Source: Microbacteriaceae bacterium VKM Ac-2855 (GTDB lineage: Bacteria; Actinomycetota; Actinomycetes; Actinomycetales; Microbacteriaceae). Taken from it: a DNA stretch of 64,000 nt. The stretch is from the NCBI GenBank assembly GCA_013204985.1, contig JABMLG010000001.1:306574-370573 (forward strand). Direction: 5' to 3'. Positions within the stretch are counted from its first letter, which is position 1; every line of letters begins with the position of its first letter. The notes beneath the pieces are model-generated. The model did not search any database. It saw only the letters and a list, made by a program, of their open reading frames with translations, and was not told the origin of the DNA. Below are positions 17,782-26,085 of the stretch, piece by piece. A program made the translations under genes and the position numbers.

Positions 17782-18897
17782 ATGGACAGCGATTTGGCTC
17801 GGGTGACGCATCTGCCAGCGCCTGCCATTGCGCCGGATCCGGATGCGGTGTTTGCGCAGATGCTGGCTGGGTGGAGGCGTCAGCAGCTCTCGCGGAACTT
17901 CCAGCCGGGCACGATCCGCAAGCATGAGCAGGACGTTCTGCGCTTCGCTGATCTGAGCGGGCACTTCCCGTGGGAGTGGAGCGTCGGCGACGTGGACGAG
18001 GTCTTCGCGCATGCGCGGTCGGTGAAGAACCTGGCCCAGTCCACGGTGCGCTCGTATCAGGGGTCGGTGAAGCTGTTCTGCGACTTCGCGTCCGATCCGA
18101 CCTACGACTGGAACGAGCTCTGCGGCCGCAGCTTCGGCTCGTCCGTGTCCCAGGTCGTGACCGAGTTCAATAGGGCCCGTCATGCTCAACGCAACGAGCA
18201 GCAGCCGGCGAAGCGCCCCTTCACGCGGCGGGAGTTGCAGGATTTCTTTGACCTTGCCGATCTCGAGGTCGAGCGGGTGATCAACTCGCGCCGCAAGGGC
18301 GCGGTGACCGCTTACCGGGATGCGGTCGCCTTCAAGACCGCCTACGCCTGGGGCCTGCGCGCGAACGAGACGGCCCATCTGCAGATCGTCGACTTCTCCC
18401 GCAACCCGCACTCTCCACAATTCGGTGACTTCGGCGTTCTGCAGGTGCGCTACGGGAAATCGCAGCCGGGCTCGCCACCGAAGCGGCGCTCCGTGTTGAC
18501 CGTGTTCGAGTGGTCGGCGCAGCTGATCCACGAGTGGATGCGCAGCGGACTCCCCCGGCTGAACCCGAACCCGTCGGACCTCTTCCCGACCGGCTCGGGG
18601 CTCGTGGTTCCGAAGTCGAACCTGCGCCGACGTTTCCGATCGCTCATCGACGAGCTTGGGTTTCCCGTCGGCCTGGACCTGCATTCGTTGCGCCGCTCCT
18701 ACGCGACGCATCTGGCCGAGTTCTACGGCTTCCAGCAGAGCTTCATCCAACGCCAGCTCGGCCACGAGCACGCGTCGACTACGTCCATTTACACCCTCGT
18801 CTCCGACGACTATCAAGTCCGCGAGCTGAACCGCGTGCTGGAGCAGACCCTCGCTGACGCCACCCGACCGTTGAACCCTTGGGAGAAGCCCGCATGA
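17782..18897 (+). CDS. Tyrosine recombinase/integrase, triad 2 gene A
   Basis: 371-aa homologue of the triad 1 integrase, with the same architecture. Catalytic residues are R193 (GLRANE), K226 (YGKSQPGS), H301 and R304 (LHSLRRSY), H328 (LGHEHAST) and Y337 (SIYTLV), all intact. The ATG at 17782 is chosen for the GAGGAGG ribosome site at 17771-17777; an in-frame upstream start lacks one. The stop overlaps the next ATG (18894). Divergence from triad 1 is throughout the protein, so the two triads are old paralogues or arrived separately, not a recent tandem duplication. Confidence 0.9.
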   Translation: MDSDLARVTHLPAPAIAPDPDAVFAQMLAGWRRQQLSRNFQPGTIRKHEQDVLRFADLSGHFPWEWSVGDVDEVFAHARSVKNLAQSTVRSYQGSVKLFCDFASDPTYDWNELCGRSFGSSVSQVVTEFNRARHAQRNEQQPAKRPFTRRELQDFFDLADLEVERVINSRRKGAVTAYRDAVAFKTAYAWGLRANETAHLQIVDFSRNPHSPQFGDFGVLQVRYGKSQPGSPPKRRSVLTVFEWSAQLIHEWMRSGLPRLNPNPSDLFPTGSGLVVPKSNLRRRFRSLIDELGFPVGLDLHSLRRSYATHLAEFYGFQQSFIQRQLGHEHASTTSIYTLVSDDYQVRELNRVLEQTLADATRPLNPWEKPA

Positions 18898-19232
18898 AAC
18901 GGCAGATCGAATACCAGTGGCGAGTGCGCGAACTGATGGCCCGGCACGGGATGCGCAACAGCCGCGACCTCGTCGGCCCGCTGCGTGAGCGCGACATCAC
19001 CCTCTCTGAGTCGCAGATCTATCGTCTCGTCGGCCAGGACCCGGAACGCATCGCGTTCAAAGTCCTCACCGCGCTCTGCGACGTGTTCGGCGTCGAAGCG
19101 AACGAACTCATCACCTACACCGCGGCGAATGCGCGCACGACAGCCCGCGACCGCGCGGTCGGCGAGGACGCTCCCCCGGCACCGTTGAGCTTCCGGCCTG
19201 TCCGAGCGCGGATCCTCGATGATGACGACTGA
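18894..19232 (+). CDS. Cro/C1-type HTH protein, triad 2 gene B
   Basis: 112-aa counterpart of 15530-15862. The HTH core is the same in outline (VRELMARHGM, SESQIYRLVG, FKVLTALCDVFGV), again with a charged low-complexity tail that ends in a run of aspartates. Both copies share the opening motif R-(R/Q)-IEY-x-WR-(L/V)-RELMA, so they belong to one specific subfamily. The start overlaps the integrase stop and the end overlaps gene C by about 14 bases. Confidence 0.8.
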   Translation: MKRQIEYQWRVRELMARHGMRNSRDLVGPLRERDITLSESQIYRLVGQDPERIAFKVLTALCDVFGVEANELITYTAANARTTARDRAVGEDAPPAPLSFRPVRARILDDDD

Positions 19233-20745
19233 GCGGCCACCGAAGGGAAGACCGCGAGCGGCCGGGACCATCGAGTGCGACCGCTGCAAACGACTCGTTG
19301 CCAAGATCCGAGTCCGCTGGACCGACGGTCGCATCTGCGGCATCTGCTTCACGAACGCCGTCCACACTTTCGGCACCTGCCCCAGCTGTGATCAGGCTCG
19401 GATGCTCCCCGGCCGCAACGCCGCGGGCACACCGATCTGCCGCGACTGCGCCGGGATCACCACCGCGCTCACCTGCGACCGCTGCGGCACGGAAGCGGAA
19501 CGATTCCGCGGCGGAGTTTGCGTGCGCTGCGTGCTCCGCGACGACCTGGGTGAGCTGTTGCAGCCCACCACTCCCCCGGATCTGCGCCTCAAACGCTTGA
19601 TCGAGGTTCTCGCCGCAACCGAACGGCCCGAGAGCATCTACACCTGGATGCGCGGCGCCGACGCCCATCACCTTCTCGCTCTGCTCGGCACCCGCGAACT
19701 CGCGCTCACCCACCACGCCTTCGACGCGCTGCCCGCCTCCCGAGCGCTCACGCACCTGCGGGAGATGCTCGTTCATCACCGGATCCTGCCCGAACGCGAC
19801 GGCGAGCTGGCCATATTCGAGCGCTGGATCGAGGACCGCCTGGCGACCTTCGCCCATCGGCCGCAGATCAGGGATCCGCTGGGCCGGTTCGCTCTCTGGC
19901 ATCACCTCGGCCGGCTTCGCCAGCGATCCGGTCCCGGCGTCGATCTGAACTACGCGATCCGCTCCGCGAAACAGGAGATCACCGAGACGGGTCGCTTCCT
20001 GGCATGGCTCGCCGACGAGCACAGCAGCGCCGCAACGGACATCCGTCAAGCGCAGATCGACACCTGGCTGGCCGACGGACCCTCCACACGGCAACGGATC
20101 CGGACCTTCATCGTCTGGATGATCGACGGCCGTCAGATCCGTCACGTCACCGCCCCGCACCGCATGGCGAAGACCTCACCGATGCTGGACCAACCAGCCA
20201 GGATGCAGCACGTCCGCCGCTGCCTCGAGGACACCGGAATGCCGGTCGGCGACCGACTCGCGACGCTGATCCTGCTCCTCTACGCCCATCCCGTCGGCGA
20301 CATCGCCGCGCTACGCACCCAAGCTATCGAGACGAAACCCGACGGTCTCTACCTCCGGCTCGGCACGACACCGGTGCGAATGCCGGCACCGATGGCCACG
20401 ATCGCTTGGGAGCACCTGCAGGCCCGCCCGAACCAGCAGACCACGAACTCCGGAACGTCCTGGCTATTTCCCGGCTCCCTCGCCGGCCATCACATCAGCC
20501 CGGAATCGATGCTGAAACGCCTGCGCGGCTGGGGAGTAGATCTCGGCGCTGCCCGCAACGCAGCCCTGCGCGAACTCGTGATGCAACTCACACCAGCAGC
20601 GCTGGTGAAGCAACTCGGCTACAGCCCCCAGGTCATCTCGAAACACGCAACCGATTCGGCAGCGCCGCAAGCGAACTACCCATCACTCAAGCAAGACCAG
20701 CTGGAAACCGGACCGTCCAACGTCGTGACGGCTCAGCATCCCTAG
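19219..20745 (+). CDS. Zinc-ribbon protein with degenerate recombinase-like C-terminus, triad 2 gene C
   Basis: 508-aa homologue of 15859-17316. Zinc-binding pairs CDRC, CGIC, CPSC, CRDC, CDRC and CVRC fill residues ~15-115. The C-terminus aligns with the other copy: WLFPGSL, then LRGWGVDLGAARNAALREL, KQLGYSPQVISKHA and a final Y. Again the H-x-x-R and LGH boxes of tyrosine recombinases are substituted, so loss of catalysis is shared by both copies and not a chance decay. Two adjacent ATGs (19219, 19222) are possible starts. A cytosolic DNA-binding role beside gene A is inferred. Confidence 0.65.
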   Translation: MMTTERPPKGRPRAAGTIECDRCKRLVAKIRVRWTDGRICGICFTNAVHTFGTCPSCDQARMLPGRNAAGTPICRDCAGITTALTCDRCGTEAERFRGGVCVRCVLRDDLGELLQPTTPPDLRLKRLIEVLAATERPESIYTWMRGADAHHLLALLGTRELALTHHAFDALPASRALTHLREMLVHHRILPERDGELAIFERWIEDRLATFAHRPQIRDPLGRFALWHHLGRLRQRSGPGVDLNYAIRSAKQEITETGRFLAWLADEHSSAATDIRQAQIDTWLADGPSTRQRIRTFIVWMIDGRQIRHVTAPHRMAKTSPMLDQPARMQHVRRCLEDTGMPVGDRLATLILLLYAHPVGDIAALRTQAIETKPDGLYLRLGTTPVRMPAPMATIAWEHLQARPNQQTTNSGTSWLFPGSLAGHHISPESMLKRLRGWGVDLGAARNAALRELVMQLTPAALVKQLGYSPQVISKHATDSAAPQANYPSLKQDQLETGPSNVVTAQHP

Positions 20746-20786
20746 CCGTCATGCATTGGACGCATTGCGATATGTCCCATCCCCGC

Positions 20787-20872
20787 TGAACCCTGGCACG
20801 TTCGCATCCGATGCGAATCGGCCGGTCCTCTCGACCTCCCGTCTAGGACAGGACGGTCGAGCGTGAAAATGT
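20787..20872 (+). repeat. Right 86-bp direct repeat of the element
   Basis: Partner of 14189-14274 (71 of 86 identical). It carries the palindrome TTCGCATCCGATGCGAA at 20801-20817 and a CTCGACC/GGTCGAG stem that is fully complementary here. It begins 41 bases after the gene C stop and ends where reading frame homologous to PfkB kinases begins. Confidence 0.7.
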
Positions 20873-21270
20873 GTGTGGCCTTCGCCGAGGGGCTGCTTTC
20901 CGTCGCCGACGGAGCAGCACTCATCAAGCTCGGCGCCGAAGACGCCGAGCTGATTTTCGATGAACCTCTCGCCCGGGCTACCGCTCGTGTGCTGGCGGCC
21001 GGTGCTGAAGCCGTTCTGGAGACAGCCGGCTCCGCAGGCGCTGCACTCGTCATCTCTCGTGAGCGTGTCTCTGTGCCCATCGCGGCGGCTGACGGACCGG
21101 TCATAGACACGATGGGAGCCGGCGACGCGACCTTCGCCACAGTGGTCGAGGAGTTGGCAGTATCGAACGATAGCAACATCATCGACCCGCACGCCGTCCT
21201 GAATCGGGCGATGAATGTTGCAGCGGCCACCATCCGCGCCGGCGGCGGGCTCCTGCGACTGCCCGCCTGA
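20863..21270 (+). pseudogene. PfkB-family sugar kinase, C-terminal remnant
   Basis: The last ~125 codons of a ribokinase/fructokinase-type gene. Recognisable parts are LIKLGAEDAELIF (the strand-helix before the ATP site), LETAGSAGAALVI, and the PfkB signature DTMGAGDATFATVV with the catalytic aspartate, ending GLLRLPA at a normal stop. The N-terminal ~170 residues with the substrate-binding GG motif are missing, replaced by the element end. It may still be translated from a start created at the junction, but cannot be an active kinase. Confidence 0.75.
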
Positions 21271-21382
21271 CTGCGAGTCAGTCGTTCCGATCACGACGGC
21301 AGGGCCGGTGGCAACGGCCCCATCACTCCCTCTTTCGACATCGAGCCAGGCCGCAGGATGAGGGCAGCTCTGCTCCGCGGCA

Positions 21383-22057
21383 TCAGACGCGGCCACGCTC
21401 GAGGAAGTCGATGAGGGGCTTCGATCCTTCGAGAAGGTGGGAGATGCGGACCATGCCGGCATCTGACGTGAGTTCGGAGTCGGCGAGCGGTTCGCGAGTG
21501 ATGAAACCCTTGCCGCGCAGAACGTCTCGGGCCGGGTCGTCGGCGTCGAAGCCACGGGGTATCCGTTTCGTCCATGAGCCTGACTGCGAGGTGATTCCGT
21601 GAGGGAAGAGTTCGATGAAGCGGTCGGAGGTGACTATCTCGGAGAACTCGCCGAAGTCGTTCGAGATTCGGCGGCGGAAGCGGAGGAGCTCCTCCCCCGT
21701 GGGATTCGGCGCTCCTCCTCCGACGAAGCAGTTGCCCGGCTCGACGTGGACCGCATAGCTCGCCGCGGGACCCTGGATCCCCTGCGTCCCGATCACGATG
21801 TAGTAGTCGGTCTTGTAGGGCGGCCGGTCCGCCCCGAACCGCCTGTCGCGCACCAGGCGAGTCACGCTCTTCTCAGGTCGGAGTGACGACCGGGCGATCA
21901 CCGGGTCGAAGGCTGAGACCGTCGTGATGAGCTTCTCCGCGAAGGCGATGACGTCCTCTCGCGCGGCCCTGTACTCATCGCGGTGGCTCGCCATCCACTC
22001 CTGGGAATCGTTCTCTCGCAACGTCCGGAGGAAGTCGAAGGTCGTCTCATTCAACAC
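21383..22057 (-). CDS. DUF2461 family protein
   Basis: 224-aa protein of the DUF2461/TIGR02453 family, function unknown. Typical segments are FDFLRTLRENDSQEWMASHRDEY near the N-terminus (written FDFLRTLREND plus WMASHRDEY), RFGADRPPYKTDYYIVI, YAVHVEPGNCFVGGG and LLRFRRRISND. The GTG at 22057 is preferred over a TTG 5 codons upstream because GAGGAG lies about 7 bases before it. A PafBC-type promoter about 75-95 bases upstream suggests induction by DNA damage, which is a new clue for this uncharacterised family. Confidence 0.85.
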   Translation of the reverse strand: MLNETTFDFLRTLRENDSQEWMASHRDEYRAAREDVIAFAEKLITTVSAFDPVIARSSLRPEKSVTRLVRDRRFGADRPPYKTDYYIVIGTQGIQGPAASYAVHVEPGNCFVGGGAPNPTGEELLRFRRRISNDFGEFSEIVTSDRFIELFPHGITSQSGSWTKRIPRGFDADDPARDVLRGKGFITREPLADSELTSDAGMVRISHLLEGSKPLIDFLERGRV

Positions 22058-22130
22058 GGGGGAACTCCTCAAGTCTCATGGGAGGTCGCCGCCGCTATCG
22101 GTGGTGTGGGTCGGCCCTCCTCTGCCCCTG

Positions 22131-22152
22131 ACGTTAGAGGACACCTCCGACA
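22131..22152 (-). promoter_or_regulatory. PafBC-type DNA-damage promoter of DUF2461
   Basis: Read on the minus strand: TGTCGGAG (22152-22145), eight bases, TAACGT (22136-22131). Twenty of the 22 positions equal the promoter of the DUF222/HNH gene at 12381-12402, with identical spacing, and both fit the RecA-independent damage promoter consensus. Confidence 0.6.
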
Positions 22153-22234
22153 TTGATGACCGCGGTCAGTATTTGCTCCTCGCGGCCGGACCGGTCGATG
22201 TGCCACCTTCGACGACGGCGCCGAGTGCAGCGGG

Positions 22235-23269
22235 TCAGAACAACATCGGCGGCAGGTCGGCGATCGGGCGCAGCCCCGTGAGAGTGACCCGAATACTGTC
22301 GAAGCGCGTCCTGGAGTAGGCAGCGGTCGTCATGCCGACGATCCGCAGCCACGTCTCCGCTTCCGCGGTGGGTTCCCCCGTGGCGACCTGCAGCGTGACC
22401 GGTGCGCCGGAGCTGCTCCGCAGAAGGACGGTGATCCCGGACCCGACGAGTCCTGCGCGCCCCGCGCGGGTACAGGCGCGACGCACGCATAGCTCCACGA
22501 GCCCGTCGGTGGTGTGATTGGGTCGCGCATACCCCGCGACCGCGCCCTCGGCCGTCAGCGCTGTACGCGCCTCGACGGGTCGCACCTGATCGTCATCCGT
22601 GCCGTCGCGCATCCGACGGAGCCGTCGCGACATCGTTGTGCCGCACGCCGCCTGCAGCCGCTCATCGATGACCGAGTCGAGATCGCCGAGCCGCCGAACG
22701 CCGAGGCTCTCCAGTCGGCGGAGCGTGGTATCTCCGATGCCCCAGAGTCGATCAACCGTCAAGGATCTTCGCATCTCCGCATCCTGCTCGCCGTCGATCA
22801 CCACGAGTCCGTCGGGCTTCGCGGCTCGAGAGGCGAGCTTGGCCATTAGCTTCGTGCGCCCGACACCGATGCTCACGGGGAGCCCCAGATCGCGAGCCGC
22901 ATCGGTGCGGATCGCAGTGCCGGCCCGCGCCGCCTCCGAGGAGTAATCGGCACCGACATCGAGGAACGCCTCCTCGATCGATCCCGGTTCGACCGCTCTC
23001 GCGTGTCGATGGAAGAGGTCGAAGAGCGCATCGCCCGCCTCCTCCACCTCGTCGCGCGGAACGTCGACGAGCTCGAGCTCAGGGCAGACACGCAGCGCGT
23101 CGGCGATCATCGCACCACCACGGACCCCTCGCGCCCGGGCTGGGTAGTTGGCGCTCGCGATGAAGTGGTGCACCACCACGGCCATCGGACGACTGCGCAG
23201 ACGGGGTTGCGACCGCATCACGACGGAGGCGTAGAAGCAGTCGGCATCGGCGTGCAGTAGCGGCATCAT
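22235..23269 (-). CDS. Y-family DNA polymerase with altered catalytic motif
   Basis: 344-aa lesion-bypass polymerase relative (DinB/ImuB clan). The palm and finger regions are clear: HADADCFYASV at residues 6-16, ANYPARARGVRGGA, SIEEAFLDV at 97-105, SIGVGRTKLMAKLASRAAKPDG and the RLWGIGDTTLRRLESLGV helix-hairpin-helix. Two departures stand out: the usual SIDEAFLD has glutamate in place of the metal-binding aspartate (E99-E100), and the usual E after ASV is V17. D8 is retained. It may be a slow or altered polymerase, or a non-catalytic ImuB-like partner. No C-terminal clamp-binding motif was identified with confidence. Confidence 0.82.
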   Translation of the reverse strand: MMPLLHADADCFYASVVMRSQPRLRSRPMAVVVHHFIASANYPARARGVRGGAMIADALRVCPELELVDVPRDEVEEAGDALFDLFHRHARAVEPGSIEEAFLDVGADYSSEAARAGTAIRTDAARDLGLPVSIGVGRTKLMAKLASRAAKPDGLVVIDGEQDAEMRRSLTVDRLWGIGDTTLRRLESLGVRRLGDLDSVIDERLQAACGTTMSRRLRRMRDGTDDDQVRPVEARTALTAEGAVAGYARPNHTTDGLVELCVRRACTRAGRAGLVGSGITVLLRSSSGAPVTLQVATGEPTAEAETWLRIVGMTTAAYSRTRFDSIRVTLTGLRPIADLPPMLF

Positions 23270-23456
23270 CAGCCCTCTCGACGCGTTCGCCGGAACGAAT
23301 GCCCCGATCGGATGCGTCGATCATGCCAGAGCAAGAGTCGGGTGATCGGAACGGAGCAGTTCGGAGGCAGCGAGTCAGCGGGGCGACGGCGGCCGGCCCG
23401 AAGATCGCCCAGCCGTCATCCGCCGAGGGAAGGGCGCACGCACGTTCACCAGCACG

Positions 23457-25865
23457 TCAAGCGCCGGGTCGCTGATCGGACAGGACCACCGTGGACCGCG
23501 AGAAGTGGACGCGTCGCGAACGGTCGATTTCACGACTCTCGCCTGTCACCGCCACATGCGCGCGGCGGGAGTCGTCCTCTGCGTGCAGGCCGACGATGAC
23601 CTCGACGTCGACCGGATCGACGACGAGCCGCAGATCGGGCAGGGTGTGCGCCAGCTGCGAGGAGTCGACCACGAAGCGCACTCGAGCGCTGCGCCCCGCG
23701 TCGAGAGCGACCTCGTGGAATCCCGCGAGCTGCTGGAAGGGTCGGGTGAGACCGCTCCCCCGGACGCGAAGGTAGAGCTGAACGATCGTCGCTCCGTCCC
23801 GAGGGCCCGCGTTCGTGACGTCGACAGCGACGTGGATCTCCTCCCGTGTACTGACCTGGGCGCTGACCTCCGGTTGACCGATCTGGAACGTCGTGGTGCT
23901 CAGCCCCGACCCGAAGGAGAACGCCGGTGTCGCCGGCATGTCGAGATACGTCGCCGGCGAAAGGTCAGGGGAGGCGGGACGTCCTCCGCTCCCGGTCGCG
24001 CGGTGGTGGTAGATCGGAACCTGGCCACCATGGCGTGGAATCGAGTAGGGCAGCCGGCCGATCGGCGAGACGACGCCGGTGAGGACGTCGACCACTGCGC
24101 GGGCACCGTGGGGTCCGCCGAAACTGGAGACGATCAGCGCCCGAGCCTGTGACGCCGCGGCAGGAAGGGTGTAAGGGCGACCCTGGACCAGGACGATCGC
24201 GAACGGTCGTCCGCTCCCGGCGATCCGGTCGAGGAGTTCGGTCTGAGCGGAGGGAAGGGCGATGTCGGCGGTGTCGCTGGCCTCTCCCTCCGTCCGCTCC
24301 CCGCTAAACCAGAGGCTCGCGCCGCCGAGGGCGAGGATCGTCAGATCCGCCGACCGCGACGCCTCGACCGCCTCTTCGATCGCGGAATCGCCCAGGCGCT
24401 CGGTGATACCGGATCCGGCACGGTGGACGACCTCTGCTCCGGCGGCGGATAGTGCATCCGCGAGCGACGGGGTCCCGAGGCACTTCCGGGCGAGGTGCTG
24501 CGCCTCGCCGGCAGGGAGGAGCGCGTGGTGCCAAGCGTCGGCGCGCTCGTCGACACCGACCATCGTGATCTCACCGCCGAGGTGGATCGCATCGACCGCC
24601 TGGCGCCAGGACGGGTAGCTGTAGGCGGCGAACTGCAGTTCCGGCGCGTCCGCGTGCGGACCGACAACCGCGATGCGCCGGCCGCCTGCCGCGAGCGGCA
24701 AGAGTCCGTCGTTCTCGAGGAGCACGACGCTGCGGCGCGCGAGCTCGAGGGAAAGCGCGTCGCCCTCCGCCGCGACGGCGGCGATGTCGATGACCTCTTG
24801 CGGATACGGCTGCTCGAACAGCCCGACGCGGAACTTCGCGGCCAGGACGCGGGCAACGGCGGTGTCCACGACGTCGGCGGCGAGCCGACCGGACTCGACC
24901 TCCTCGACAAGACGGTCGCCGTAGGCGGACGGACGGGGGAATTCGACGTCGAGTCCGGCCTCGATCGCGAGACGTCCCGCCTCTGACAGGTCTCGCGCCA
25001 CGCCTTTCACGGTCACGAGCTGGTCGATGCTGGCGTAGTCGGCTGACACAAAGCCGTCGAAACCCAGTTCGTCGCGCAGAAGACTAGTGAGGATCTCGCG
25101 GGAGGCGGCGACCGGTGCACCGTCGATGTCGGAGTACGAGTTCATCACCGAGCCCAGCCCGGCCAGTTGAATGGCGGCCTCGAACGGCACCGCGAACAGA
25201 TCCCGTAGGCGCCGAGGGCCGACGGGGACGGTCGCGGCGTTCAGCCCGGCCTCGGGTGCTGCGTAGCCGAGGAAGTGCTTGCCGGTCGCGATCACACCCT
25301 CGCTCAGTTCGTCGCCCTGCATTCCGCGGACGTAGGCGACCGAGTTGGCGGCGACGAGATACGGGTCCTCTCCATAGGTCTCGTGCACCCTGCCCCAGCG
25401 CGGGTCGAGGGCGACGTCCATCACCGGAGAGAGGACGTGGCGCATACCGACCCGTCGCAGCTGTTGCCGCATGAGGCGAGCCATCTGCTCGACGAGGTCG
25501 GGCTTCCACGCGGCAGCCAGCCCGATGGGGGTGGGGAACGTCATGTGGCCCCCCGCGAGCAGGCCGTTCAACGCCTCGGCGTGGAAGAGCGCCGGGATTC
25601 CCAGTCGTGTGCGCTCGACGAAGCGCCGCTGCAGCGCAGTCACGTCATCGGCGAGAAGGCGAGGGTCGTCGCGGATCAGTTGCGCGACATGACCGGGCGG
25701 GTGGGACAGCACATCGTCCGTCGTATCGAGATCCGATCCGTCCGCGCGGATCAGATCGAACGCCATGATGCTGGTCAATTGGTGCGCCTTCTCCGGGAGC
25801 GTCATCACAGCCAGAAGAGCTCCGACCCGCTCGTCGACCGTGCGGGTGATGTCGAGGTGTGACAA
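23457..25865 (-). CDS. GH3 beta-glycosidase (beta-glucosidase/xylosidase type)
   Basis: 802-aa retaining exo-glycosidase. The (alpha/beta)8 domain contains MDVALDPRWGRVHETYGEDPYL, the KHF motif in ATGKHFLGYAAPE, and the nucleophile D276 in GFVSADYAS (variant of the commoner SDW). The alpha/beta sandwich domain starts near LELARRSVVLLENDGLLPL, and the C-terminal fibronectin-III-like domain is present. No signal peptide is seen, so it is probably cytosolic and acts on imported oligosaccharides. The start is TTG at 25865, preceded by GAAGGAG. An IS256-family element sits about 220 bases upstream and separates it from the aldose epimerase on the same strand. Confidence 0.9.
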   Translation of the reverse strand: MSHLDITRTVDERVGALLAVMTLPEKAHQLTSIMAFDLIRADGSDLDTTDDVLSHPPGHVAQLIRDDPRLLADDVTALQRRFVERTRLGIPALFHAEALNGLLAGGHMTFPTPIGLAAAWKPDLVEQMARLMRQQLRRVGMRHVLSPVMDVALDPRWGRVHETYGEDPYLVAANSVAYVRGMQGDELSEGVIATGKHFLGYAAPEAGLNAATVPVGPRRLRDLFAVPFEAAIQLAGLGSVMNSYSDIDGAPVAASREILTSLLRDELGFDGFVSADYASIDQLVTVKGVARDLSEAGRLAIEAGLDVEFPRPSAYGDRLVEEVESGRLAADVVDTAVARVLAAKFRVGLFEQPYPQEVIDIAAVAAEGDALSLELARRSVVLLENDGLLPLAAGGRRIAVVGPHADAPELQFAAYSYPSWRQAVDAIHLGGEITMVGVDERADAWHHALLPAGEAQHLARKCLGTPSLADALSAAGAEVVHRAGSGITERLGDSAIEEAVEASRSADLTILALGGASLWFSGERTEGEASDTADIALPSAQTELLDRIAGSGRPFAIVLVQGRPYTLPAAASQARALIVSSFGGPHGARAVVDVLTGVVSPIGRLPYSIPRHGGQVPIYHHRATGSGGRPASPDLSPATYLDMPATPAFSFGSGLSTTTFQIGQPEVSAQVSTREEIHVAVDVTNAGPRDGATIVQLYLRVRGSGLTRPFQQLAGFHEVALDAGRSARVRFVVDSSQLAHTLPDLRLVVDPVDVEVIVGLHAEDDSRRAHVAVTGESREIDRSRRVHFSRSTVVLSDQRPGA

Positions 25866-25936
25866 GGAAGACTCCTTCGAAGGGTCACGAGCGGTGAATC
25901 AGGGTGGGCGTACCCGCACACATCAGCTCGGCGCCG

Positions 25937-25952
25937 CATTGCTCGAGCAATG
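25937..25952. promoter_or_regulatory. Palindromic operator upstream of the GH3 gene
   Basis: CATTGCTCGAGCAATG, a perfect 16-bp palindrome with a central CG, lies 72 bases upstream of the GH3 start. The TTGC..CG..GCAA shape resembles LacI-family operators; no LacI gene is in the window. Confidence 0.5.
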
Positions 25953-26077
25953 ATCGCCGCCAAGTTTCAAATGGTGCACTTAGCATTCCACATACTGCAA
26001 GGGCACTCTCGATCGCGAACGATCCGCTGTACCCCTCGCCGCGTCGAAACCCGGCTGGGTGGGCGGAGCTCGGCCTC

Positions 26078-26085
26078 CGCAATCG
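26078..26085. repeat. Left target-site duplication (CGCAATCG)
   Basis: Eight bases repeated at 27497-27504 on the far side of the IS256-type element. Joining the two flanks at this octamer restores the pre-insertion intergenic region. Confidence 0.8.

Larger units (their letters stand above)
14189..20872 (+). mobile_element. Candidate element: two tandem recombinase/HTH/zinc-ribbon triads
   Basis: Six genes on one strand, arranged as A-B-C, A-B-C, lie between 86-bp direct repeats. A is an intact tyrosine recombinase, B a roughly 110-aa HTH protein and C a zinc-ribbon protein with a recombinase-like but catalytically degenerate C-terminus. Within each triad the genes overlap or nearly touch (stop-start overlaps at 15859, 18894 and 19219). 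The right repeat abuts a PfkB kinase gene that has lost its N-terminus. The division of labour recalls Tn554 (two recombinases and a small DNA-binding protein) and recombinase-in-trio elements, but I see no cargo gene and cannot name the family. Confidence 0.6.

Noticed and set aside
23285-23296. GTTC-GCCG-GAAC near the Y-family polymerase start as a LexA box
   Set aside because: The actinobacterial LexA box is GAAC-N4-GTTC, the opposite arm order; no true box was found there.
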